From Candidatus Omnitrophota bacterium (GTDB taxonomy: Bacteria > Omnitrophota > Omnitrophia > Omnitrophales > Aquincolibacteriaceae), in the NCBI GenBank assembly GCA_022711115.1, contig JAKLFP010000004.1, positions 48,648 through 112,647 on the forward strand: a stretch of 64,000 bases of DNA. Reading direction: 5' to 3'. This document shows positions 51,501 to 52,753 of this stretch, one piece after another; the stretch's first letter is position 1; each line of letters opens with the position of its first letter. A model generated the notes under the pieces. That model saw nothing but the letters and a program-made list of their open reading frames with translations. It ran no database searches and was not told where the DNA came from. Position numbers and translations under genes: made by a program.

Positions 51501-52652
51501 TTGCTAAAAACTTCAGACGGCCCCATAGATTTGGCATCGGCCTTAAATGAGTTGGACGATCTACAGTTTATCCAAGAACTGGCGATCCACTGGCAGACTA
51601 AGGTTAAAACGGATGGCTGGCGCTGGAGTTTTTTTATGAATGTGCTTAATCCTCAAAAACAACAAATTGTTATAACGGCGTTAAAGAAGATGGGAATATC
51701 ACCCCAACCTCGAACTGGCGCCCGCTCCGAGGTGCGTTCTGATATTCATGAGGAATATGCGCGAATAGCGGGAGCTGTTGTCCAAGGGACTTCAGTTGAG
51801 GCGCCGGTGCTTGAGCGGTTTGTTGTTTCTCTTAATGCTGATTTTTCAAATACAATCCAAAGATTGCGAGACGGACTTGATGCGTGGTTTATACCGAATG
51901 CGATGGCGGAAATCCTTGGGGAAGGGCAGGTTTCGGCAAATTCGTATGAGCAGTGGGAACAGGTGCTGATGCAAAAACAGCTTAGCCGAAGTGAATTTGA
52001 TCATAACGCAGAAGTCCTCTTTGAGCAGTCCCTCGAGTTTCTGGGAGCGGCCATTTGTGCAAAACAGGTGACGGTGCTGGCGCCTGTTATTTTCTATTCG
52101 CCCGAGATGAAAGAACAACTGATCCGTTATGTTCGAACGGTTCAGCAAGGTTTTGAAGCGGCGGGGGATGTGACCGGCGAGCATTATAAGATTAGTTTTG
52201 TTTCGACACATAAGAACGAGGTGCTTGAATTTATTGCCGAACTTGCCAAGCGCCATCTCTCCAGAGGAGTTCAGCATTATGTCGTCGATGGAACGGAAGC
52301 CGGATGGCAATCCCTCGGTAAGGAGCTTTCAACAAGAGTTTTTAATCAGAAAACTTTCAAGGATCATTTCAGTGTCTTTTTTCCGGAAGCAGGATTCGAT
52401 AAGCAAGTGCCTTTCTGGCAGCGTGTTGTGAAAAGTGAAATTCCCAGAGAATACGGGGTTATTCTGCTGCCGGTGCTGAGCTTTTATTTTTCTCAAACAT
52501 CCACACCGGACATTAATGCAACCACTTTGCGACAAGCCTTGCCTGATCTCTTCGCCTCGGCCAGGTTCCAGGTTGGGCAGGGCATCGCAATTGTGGCGGC
52601 ATTCCTTGAACAGATCGCGATTGCCGAAAAACAGATCAGCGTATCTGCGTAA
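27552..52652 (+). CDS. Giant secreted multidomain protein (8366 residues)
   Basis: One uninterrupted frame of 25.1 kb has GAGG before the ATG. Residues 1-45 form a signal peptide (hydrophobic core about 20-42, cleavage after SQALA). The rest is a chain of about twenty unrelated modules. In order: TraB/ChaN-like (120-545), caspase-like with H799 and C835 (737-897), HAD (1310-1597), polytopic membrane module (1635-1935), RpiA (2258-2500), methyltransferase (2720-3020), amidoligase-like (3164-3290), Maf (3687-3950), DUF89-like (4410-4790), DUS-like (5400-5717), HAD (5872-6036), GHKL-like (6050-6250), GNAT (6257-6417), second membrane module (6834-7020) and HEAT repeats (7677-7870). Unrecognised modules fill the gaps. 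Most borders carry the motif R-[SA]-E-x-R. A Pro/Glu/Lys-rich linker lies near 7400-7540. The overall function is unknown; candidates are a secreted polyprotein cut at the motif or a huge surface protein. Domain calls are by eye. Confidence 0.85.
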   Translation: MKTDHSPQSTVRRLSISKFLRVISFSTALVFLCTEILTFPSQALAQNTDQRLQTADQSFRLQSQVSSFKSEVVIPSELGKIDEVNFQTTGHGPQTADSTQNKNAKSFRSVVAGLQSPSRPSGMVFLIQDAHAIPQAQQSLEKLIEYVQEKYGVRTIALEGAEGKLDTKLFRAYPDARQVKRVFAQYLENGELSGAAVASVLSPYQADYIGIEDWKLYQEGVSAFLVGLKKQPEFDAQQAMLRKGLQKLKEKYYSAEAMEFDKRLRKWETDPKGIVPFLDYVSTIQTDLVEFPLIGQLCRILHQEKQQPAASIRQELKNLAVYAHKHIPDPVLSAQLNGLKQKYQTGTITAAQFAYEIQGLLWHAKITRPVLSKELEALADGFGSLSSSKSERLITQLDEWIADRKTRLLRTAEAKSVDELAVWIRLLEKLSKFELSRKEWDDLQTTDFRLQTADFKPEDINQLQKSLAFQRTQYHDFIKFYELAITRETVFLKNIQKLLKLQPSVSGLQSVAVVAGGFHTAGLASKLKGQGIPYVVVSPKIQQMPEKNHYVDYMQGQVSWRNHFIPKNGQINLYDAFHQATVERLMDQGTQGPKNRDMKEWRDDIIRSLAAERRVGDHSKYTRFIDQVLIKDHSKQVEALKTKWSAKLEDFIQKLQLLGKQNQLTESNIAKLFQAPTNQIPVAVGSFVRDATMPASWFSSRPLIPQTVSLPAPARLEPIIESQRAEMRADSNADASKKELVLLISTDEISKALKRWLFFVRWYWSSKGFSMRVVKNATSEDLERFLKDPTIEHMAIAGHGTWNSWIAKDREVKEWEVSEWTEGKVPKKLFITYTCGPDLENEGAFVASEKFGYHAVSNPDEDVRGFATVATTSFFYDLPVLFKLKDLLEKKSLVYRFYHSAFSWHALGAGLVIIDMEMMVLLWSFAEVFTSKVPNPWSTITPALEHGLIFAAILRLFLGISPIAIWKRLSKKMEGRKERVQTPVSKNVDRVRSEVRSPRVVLEGALTDLFEYIESYKAGRAEPFRITAVSPEGLRAGLSIRFERYANRFTIGHKGYRMRVTDDREHVLWDVLFYLKFDGGEIDFAEVGSVDFKEFPVRGTYKALQEHFLRDVPEYRAVVQNEETVNILAGRYFPHEKRSELAPSQWSVMLFQRALPDTFIPLWEDDAELLSDRLVAINGRHFPEQADELQKVFGEAKKIEMTYFPEPEKINAPPEAKDWKKYYTSGRIAILRKEMEGLSVRDWTGFSGLGKDLEHALTLQIERLKALEGFTGDASQSDESFDGAMRSEIRAGSESQRVLHQKRFDALRSQAWAGLLTDIDRAITDHTRQADPRTIAKIALLLKAKVRVGLVTGRVYDKDKQRIISLDGEIVKPPVLFDVVHDVIPLIRDALKDDPEAIRYLDVFPENSSYGFAVAAETPYDINAQPLFRTEAEQDELVKFLRNIFTAQCFQALNLPHLKPSSYFRTYVVSILPPRINEIVSKLTPDWINARSAEIKSFFDQRNIPAEVVWTGQTWDILPKGAGKQTAVQTYQTLLGGDQFISIDDQGGSGRNGEALTNRVGGVSVDEFDPANFDVVATKELNGKQGVEAWLEVARALFPDPKESTPSSPESAKTSGMDLPSKTISWKNRSEMRDIRGLIKKTVELCFKSAKVAGWVGAAVTVPLVIYALPVSVYLHYVPIAIEGTLITALLYKLRNIKNPWLAIGLAGAGIAGFAAFFHVLLPYFIPAMAFNAVTNVWEIILKIGMRVCGIFAGIFLYKEVEAKLLKHKEKAAETSWPTALRWALADGLVLGYFFYAIFFPFVGAFIPTADYFPFLHHFLSPALSEKISTAFLKLTFDITLVTFFIHGPMMVVANVALGEKEKNTLTKPYLKSKAAQKFFEMYPINFLALSAVMIWAWLGDPSGGIRVSGTHAAFAMIYAMVRRWIVTKDKTGTTGDSHLLEDMHSRSEVRIQTGTAGGQNLEVPRLFSWGNLMKRTSLWDEFIAMNHGKEPKVIEVSGSLDALRQELPKRFEGLAKGELVYLYAEIKGDSWSDHLVLVSEVGEFTQANSHKDPWGAFLERGGHELKGKHFLLHCIEDRKRENIHFKFISVGGRVNGSDKLLRGKHLMVPVFRRMEELLRKEFPGWTLSVLAVARATQHFVEKIEDKESPTSTLFERYLTFLESLKEYSGWTWMGLPMWTLPMFAMWSWPMLLMFQSLRYFVNHFDDMPNISRELLEQYFRLYEPDENPSHFNDFQIKQIPRSEARSSEEVIRQSLSQRNIAFNAGKLASAQDALVKVKQAIHESSESKFVVGLGSGTTLWDYFIPLLGYAVKTGEIAREKIIGVSTSPRTDELAAEYGISLAVLENLPGELPIDIAVDGADEIDPMFYGIKGGGGALTDERPAIEKAKKVIIVVDQSKIVNVMGKFPLPLEVEEKSADSVMQALQTLGGKSPKTRKTKEGITFRPGNREGRVIVDVDFYPMDRPLQLASALKQIPGIVSQGIFFETKQPDWVIVGYQDGHSETLMPKPRSERRLFSPETASVALGFESKKTRAEVREPAKHKLDRMGSWQNNLLIKELDLSEGERRLMANQYILDLQGLSQKSVVDLLGFHLNWKTIAKLYEILVAHGYTLRGVPNRGKEWKLAWNETDYDAGDELYVNYKGKDIQEKWMDLIVTGRTQTQIIVRDPLTGKEFKVRKAEISGGVYRSGKKGQSPQSPRSEVRVAGAKSNPEHFQTDVEALKTAWTAFWNDGHAETTLAEANYQHKAKMLFYDFYRSELLQNPDLRSLDIGTGRLFVPKIGAAVARQLSIKKGPQFHGIDVAEIDPSLLSEDPAIFFHQVRAEDILKHFKRHQFQAATSVFGIDYAEDFQSALEQLNGVLAPGARVILLLHHKDSGYILHAQRQWEQSRTVSEVDVFGVMRQYLREPENPRRMEEVMSVLEYLDKKAQEMKLSHKADRLFFIIQVMLSILKDVQEKRIPLRQLQEMWEESVNISTNGLLLLWDRIRSARYGEADRIELKGLFEKTGFKVDVLKPWEPNDSLLGWEVRLEKVKDVSPSRAELRNEKENQTSTSLKFSSDAEKALNRAVEAVQSFRKELGHGMAWVWAEDTIKNLENALKNLKINDVSKAAWWMDAELREIKVVIQQAKNEREREDLERLKQLVLLAKERVFVSSRSEVRTEKPYGKKQLTLFPNDITFTFEVEIDVSKYLPPDFLSRSDEDVALLKWEIIDRQLKPYLPKSWDIGLDSDKPYIEVRTTGTGLHPGERYYRNTAQDWQHLMRGFELLNQYAPGTLYSVHIHAGKADHTASESPLMPYTPERKKQLNADRAQVARLIKHFEAMFWALCGRYVWRPDTATVRRLEGEALFREANIAEHASIINFSLEFPTIEIKILTSAVLDANEKINVKNLQDNIWWVFALIMYAVRKDYPPITDFGVPTLVGQIPTDKQIQRFLDIFYSAKDQSLYEAMAYGRKIAEKKIRFDGIAPTMPVMQLEPDKRLLPVMAQNPVFTQTVSSPEQVYRKYGLQALFALHQKSKGLFTGTLPQPLLKTLAEDMAAAVLGSNGIQVHSSGLIGLFPMTSQKRLQAFYDEAISRKAQDKASSAGHQRNLFRSEMRIESVPAVNGNGIFYVFARHAWRDFKKADSEKKEKIKQWFEKLRKTPALFSDFLSVSIADDIRATEQFLSGMLQERFRSQQDDGPALQERTGTPLVYLASSSDSRKKLMREILEPSVEIAARPPVDSEEYLSEKGSQTSRVLAIALMKVLDSFDQASRDSGRNEIWVSGDTLLFQGQDSKTGIGKPDWTREGNTALEKTHEKIAGSKVTAVSGAAFIRVFGESEVQVQLLANTATVQFRDSAEILNDADHVFIRALSEKDPHFLPYFLKTKIQTIGDCWKAYREYRRHKVLDGKTENNLLNRAGGFGIQDHETWILMRKITGDPYIVMGFPSKLLAHQFQQIGIPARTILKDHYWPFTYENQKMELASRHFLDRFNEALRIPELPERTKAKKKLFSDFYRFVHGNPYWAAELFLEIRRYEFAANAPVSQYSFYVECLAHYLSQNQKEGEVILQHMVQLERLSVSGAGTSPFQKHKVDIATKSKGKMPALVALFEKAGKKQKEVRMSSPGKGTKPDEDARGPLVRPQIIPQLPKRLEWCSIQPDLNPSDKKSVMMVLAFEKIWRSLMGTSESDARHVVATEIRMFLSESQTGGRDTPVMLALPENEEDEKALIQKIGEKEVEAISVLAYGDRKTGEIRFGSGLALLMMQPDRHELTREEQMRFLADIAEDDSVQADPKRREFLAGLQARIDDPRQTPRPTVRDVRDFFVGKGTGLSSGMLLQRPLFFTTVRHLVGDPLSALVFPWEDTVEILTRHGLIRFPKNPREKTGWFAKMIEEVLKQDPSSEKIRYVPTRQLEDIKKKKDFYAEHRRKILRELAATPLRPDAASVGLTKENLESDPRFRRIDLLMQASRFSLQMVEFRTAVAYIHDIYNQYFNSHTASAPSKDFVETIERLWKDNGHGQPDERLAYWKALKVVVSYIVSHYPIEAASSNHRAAHSRAAVSLGEEIEPFGAFLWDYNVAPLGAQTELFRRLNDAANLWKRWNSSDFPAIDPKRPVRFQEILQEYSENEPGMHDRFRHDPARHHYDSDQYANDKVWRNHYALRRLIAERERFYEENAPDLAKPPEIWRTYRDLLGRMVASDFNEDFPFRALTLLQDQTWISDDREEMMSRMRQALAEAKKNGGSIDIAVYFNNAGMETWLNLWQVFLLLRLGFHVTIVVPEAPVLNKDVTDQDVRFMIPYMDQYLKSLYEQDASVSQHALAEAMEGDLPRLSIKPIRIDRRVTAPEFSGASQYAERVKLDLEAAKKHPEGYEQALRRNLIQEIQGHHFNIFTGELWYGYLVGMDSLNTAPINATVEPGFSREADVDFLGGEERKKLDHGYSLTAEQISKRLEPAVSAKGHVLTVHVHKNIRQPLDARADEGQHGTQQGGRPDPVVTYGSFDAHYFYPFSWRLVKRQYFYKGQVNIEDVVRDQKLLHALLEKFSDAGKFYFGSSEDRIPTEYYDVTDEARRESVLEQELQAQHGRIKDGRAPASSPEQAIRSAYEFVYRTSTRSVRVRVITYEGLNMFPVEHGGKSEIISANGRVDVESGVNYEYLLRRYKQKLQALPHGTPEEEAQLAEAKEEAGEELRTRFDTEVYTQSKVPTLFRGHLRNAFKAYLAKAFDQNPQLNTDLEFVDPSAEYEMKKINLDDLGSGDAPKSRLLSSDRNMTVVFEEGLDAVELVLPLNERGRTARILDVPKILEEIKRRKSDKPGSVEPLILRMQVVKKFDADTGMGRLFQYVPVWVEGREEEGNLSLVTSIPNLAGANEIIDCVILPQSKDEKIESVMLQDARLLLARTEKNATDDKKAMKPAEMIRQEIEEGTFWFDSRNPKRSLPHVEVAPIDERSQSDERLMVQRVLGSEHPVLNYSDLTRIGALFDDSQDPRWWEYFDFITGLPRLDLSDQERFTVVQLAGPHDVALGNSVFGDEQLSSDEGKKHVLAAFRKAAFLAVSNGARALNINMGSNALRMQYMGQGSAKALSGGGGLISEPEFAGQIIQAVREGAHEALGPGLPGDFKFPVSVKTRLADRDEKNSKPDTEDPSIRFYTALADAGASWIDIHTRTPKDGFVGNIAMNRQRLGKILLELRARRQEWPPIFVNGNVNSSKDLAEILKIKTETGDLIHGVMIGRAMIDNKKVEFLQEADAAFRNQQISKNIRSLLHTRLELLRAFLVFKEQRLGQKFYWKSRIGSQVEKHVGKLLALIKEDPWKSQMTPELETMMKEIGEAFQEEKIKKSKDPTGQLVGYLDGILLKLGADKAQGGSRAELRSEPPRFHQGTVFDPDFIREQQRLSQAAPLTVVFDLYGTLLMPLKFDGEPGPDSFVYKWSPKDGIEEMLQKLRDKKARVILWTDERAERVQEDLFSKLPEVAQLFDLVLTSENSYPRGDNFRQSLVLAYEAAGADVHTLKKDITQISIFKPVSMLFRGNVVMADDQWADTQARASASPFGSYPLIKADVWAQDVHTMSEEILSYLKLSSTHRSLANRFETYVGKSSKAFVRLQGLQGISAAEAAMTGTEHVLWQGSVYRNRLASFFEMESTPFAGLFRSKRKDDLVWTLAGDLIGNAVLHMDTQNPEAEVKGSVIVPSSGKPIFRLVVKQNQISEERWEKVRENARLNLEQMMDQGERGQRGLIENFGSGFYVFAELAFQNVPVRVEFVRYRDDSMTTTLWVRVDQVPGAEQKRSEVREIERFIVEQVPEADQDLVRKFLEKGEVVIRADDGSRLLFRGGDVLIPEGGNSSLSRFFNITVQEMAGDRPILPVGYLIFEWNGHTAVSDQDPLYRHDNDAIFVEDLYRNSYQGIGSTLVQLALYYAAFKKASQFRVIDISSSGYLRRLGFDGQTTFYFNRSPRPFEDAGMPKIEIKSRNWDDFLSRNSQLRSEIRSPEGGLAPETGLSRAETSSEPAKARLSLGSEESKIQWFYAKGLDVPDEDGFSVKDKIENMEKGLQRFLKDARFHRILSEAISGKMLTVMVTKEHLTSFPELVVRRIDETTLGLLDSVPIDGDLLLPQKGYLLVLNANAVDTLPVSSLKALLIHALHDHMIERQGIITPLEWKALQDLNVPRSDYVYDFLNALRDGLVVDWQLSNGFLPEALDYLQHRISTTNVRYFLDWPPLLERVWIYLGDYVRLIVPFTVRKITLKPSPEHPRTLDDLEYVHRGSAELHYETLAKAVGFLEEVLPRKAILETRAWKDPEVFARIYQNLFDRMPSLYANGEASRVPESGISGDGGQIARPKARSEIRNSFQLTQLDPLQPKRSEMQFPPTQKVVNILVPPVLFTFAVIALRDLYRQLTAHTTLLALLTKMFLGAVTGFVGAYVTQSIVGSRDWIKIGWWSLARAVIPGGLTFGMVYPILNAITDNVWFKVVTDIGPYTALTTFLTILMGRWIEKDAQGSWKKDLEETILFAPVYSAFWGIVLGVVRVFWPQWVDIIVAVTMGYFTILQIGMVKEWQRFEPVKKEKVLSWHVRPMFDKAKSFTSEWFSKERSEMRASPDSSVDEKRADKLQLRVRIKDSGGVNEVVLKLREKSFPYFSTLTENTVRTYLRTWTDPDHRAIPSLEAIEELRRFFEDSTLFQRAKPAKAYIELREVSEEARDQLIDWYFKGEMILGGEEFLMQIVPKAKRQFVRQNAGKQQIATFYFTDLVPDEASVEPQDREIWETRWKFVRDPKFALPILEVYRLEAEGRIGRLLKRFGHSEFSDKPYAETLDSEGEDVYRVYTGKGRDLAKDGSYVSATLQNRGRLVGFSIYGKRMRFGIPAKYRPKDLSGVHALIRVEKDAVRGWLNAVYLIPKTKDRIEDETLDFDLAKRTGKCVALYAGDVDIMREAEKQAKTVAMERSALGSRSKTPKIPVDTPEGSGFAVKTKVSEKSESPESLAPMMPVEEAVTKTPDADKAEKREPEKLPRRKKMEKKNVKGLTGDFPEVSEQGKISDPEAPSRSGAGDPVPAPFSRVQTSSAALLPSSHSSEPSKPEAYVSHLIRQLRRFQNVKEPLRGKLVKVGAQAIRDLDESDPGILERSDRITRLKIVHAVGIALDEKFNDERKNRVSRSKIYTPFEYPVPRSGIGRVAGIGKIDRSGEVNKVTIRSEVRAKKAFMPFDSEKIARQLIEYIKANYNLNDLPHVDELAAFFGMKPQLLSDNLNQVFREVRFLIQNLNWMSARMDDHAKSELAARVDRVIERQEMDSNLESGDADERFGAVLTYERRCLHFFYEIRRIGEVLGPLLVDDDRRVRREAVRVFGGLARADKAEYLEMLIRALEFYFKEYAGREEDLKWVAYALLNIASIHPEKRIPRLKALLEDVAIQNLLDLPLPSVTPWVAGSGTSTMRSLLKEFIDKHSQTEPQAPKPATLVKSETDDGKKKIMPEVATYPFFVALLKNYPSYPEMLQHISLQGTQLPHRFDMFHAVFGKDTVRIFDLLLKTSDGPIDLASALNELDDLQFIQELAIHWQTKVKTDGWRWSFFMNVLNPQKQQIVITALKKMGISPQPRTGARSEVRSDIHEEYARIAGAVVQGTSVEAPVLERFVVSLNADFSNTIQRLRDGLDAWFIPNAMAEILGEGQVSANSYEQWEQVLMQKQLSRSEFDHNAEVLFEQSLEFLGAAICAKQVTVLAPVIFYSPEMKEQLIRYVRTVQQGFEAAGDVTGEHYKISFVSTHKNEVLEFIAELAKRHLSRGVQHYVVDGTEAGWQSLGKELSTRVFNQKTFKDHFSVFFPEAGFDKQVPFWQRVVKSEIPREYGVILLPVLSFYFSQTSTPDINATTLRQALPDLFASARFQVGQGIAIVAAFLEQIAIAEKQISVSA
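27558..27592 (+). repeat. Heptanucleotide repeat array 1 (5 units)
   Basis: Five 7-nt units in register (ACAGACC, ACAGTCC, ACAGTCC, ACAGTTC, GAAGACT) start 4 nt after the ATG of the giant gene. Gain or loss of one unit would shift the frame. Confidence 0.75.
27693..27762 (+). repeat. Heptanucleotide repeat array 2 (10 units)
   Basis: Ten consecutive 7-nt units in perfect register, for example ACAGACC, GCAGACT, GCAGACC, CAGTCTC, AAGTCTC and AAGTCTG. This is the longest array. It lies just after the signal-peptide cleavage region. Confidence 0.8.
27810..27844 (+). repeat. Heptanucleotide repeat array 3 (5 units)
   Basis: CAGACTA, CAGGCCA, CGGTCCG, CAGACTG, CAGACTC in register, inside the giant gene. 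Confidence 0.75.
27873..27900 (+). repeat. Heptanucleotide repeat array 4 (4 units)
   Basis: CGGTCTG, TAGTCGC, TGGTCTG, CAGTCTC. The units read as the complement of the CAGACTN form, so both orientations occur. Confidence 0.65.
28881..28922 (+). repeat. Heptanucleotide repeat array 5 (6 units)
   Basis: CAGACTA, CAGACTT, CAGACTA, CAGACCG, CAGACTT, CAAGCCT in register. This is the cleanest array and defines the consensus CAGACTN. It interrupts the TraB/ChaN-like module. Confidence 0.85.
29052..29086 (+). repeat. Heptanucleotide repeat array 6 (5 units)
   Basis: CTGCAGC, CTTCAGT, CTCTGGC, CTTCAGT, CTGTAGC in register, in the complementary orientation, just before the conserved GGFH segment of the first module. 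Confidence 0.7.
29762..30242 (+). other. Giant protein module: caspase-like (clan CD) candidate
   Basis: A strand with ELVLLIST opens the module. IAGHGTWNSW holds H799 and FITYTCGP holds C835, the order and spacing of the His/Cys dyad in caspase-like and CHAT peptidases. Membrane helices follow. If active, it could cleave the polypeptide itself. Confidence 0.4.
34325..35060 (+). other. Giant protein module: ribose-5-phosphate isomerase A
   Basis: The module is a nearly complete RpiA (about residues 2258-2500). The substrate loop GLGSGTT, the catalytic DGADE, the IKGGGGALT stretch with the catalytic Lys, and the following Glu are all retained, so it looks active. RpiA normally works in the cytosol as a stand-alone enzyme of about 220 residues. 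Confidence 0.85.
37030..37420 (+). other. Giant protein module: amidoligase-like
   Basis: TFEVEIDV, then WDIGLDSDKPYIEVRTTG and SVHIHAG, follow the order of the conserved Glu, Asp, Glu/Arg and His-x-His segments of amidoligase (COOH-NH2 ligase) proteins. Confidence 0.5.
38605..39405 (+). other. Giant protein module: Maf-like nucleotide pyrophosphatase
   Basis: LVYLASSSDSRKKL stands for the usual SxSPRRxxL. VSGDTLLF and GIGKP match the DT and GKP motifs, and AGGFGIQDHE matches the AGGYxIQ motif of Maf/YhdE enzymes. Long insertions separate them. Confidence 0.75.
40780..41925 (+). other. Giant protein module: DUF89/ARMT1-like phosphatase
   Basis: A helical N-terminal part is followed by DFNEDFPFRALTLL and YFNNAGMETWLNLW with VTIVVPEAPVLNKDVTDQD, matching the DNAGE and GxPxLND segments of damage-control phosphatases. 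The first Asp of DNAGE is Asn here (residue about 4725). Confidence 0.55.
43750..44705 (+). other. Giant protein module: dihydrouridine-synthase-like TIM barrel
   Basis: The FMN-site segments VVQLAG, PVSVKTR, IDIHTRT, FVNGNVNS and GVMIGRAMI are retained in order. In the loop that carries the catalytic Cys in true DUS enzymes (GCP to GAxLL region), the sequence has no Cys. Confidence 0.7.
46330..46800 (+). other. Giant protein module: GNAT acetyltransferase
   Basis: LPVGYLIFEWNG, an AIFVEDLYRNSYQGIGSTLVQ acetyl-CoA binding motif and the closing YLRRLGFDGQTTFYF are typical of GNAT folds. Confidence 0.65.
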
Positions 52653-52689
52653 CGCGGCATACGGTTTTTTGACGGCCCGCGCATTTTTC

Positions 52690-52732
52690 AGTCCATGTCT
52701 TAATGTCTTAAGCCTGTAGTCTTAGGACCAGG
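52690..52732 (+). repeat. Heptanucleotide repeat array 7, upstream of metH
   Basis: CAGTCCA, TGTCTTA, one extra A, TGTCTTA, AGCCTGT, AGTCTTA, GGACCAG. It has the same family character as the arrays in the giant gene but is intergenic. Confidence 0.5.
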
Positions 52733-52737
52733 AAATG

Positions 52738-52746
52738 TGTTAAAAT
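52738..52746 (+). promoter_or_regulatory. Extended -10 element directly before metH
   Basis: TGT-TAAAAT ends 7 nt before ATG 52754, with no Shine-Dalgarno sequence, so the mRNA is probably leaderless. The alternative ATG at 52745 lies inside the -10. Confidence 0.5.
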
Positions 52747-52753
52747 GCGCGCC

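Larger units (their letters stand above)
29721..51737 (+). repeat. Recurrent R-[SA]-E-x-R module-border motif (about 20 copies)
   Basis: Fifteen-nt copies coding for RSEVR, RSEMR, RSEIR or RAE-type variants begin at 29721, 30525, 31407, 32436, 33390, 34275, 35079, 35148, 35646, 36663, 37011, 38319, 45060, 46311, 46896, 47970, 48027, 48711, 50505 and 51723. The DNA is also conserved: eleven copies fit CGYTCCGARRT followed by three or four variable bases. Copies usually lie in linkers next to Pro, Ser and Lys, not inside folded modules. None lies between 38.3 and 45.1 kb except a degenerate KEVR near 39833. Confidence 0.85.
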
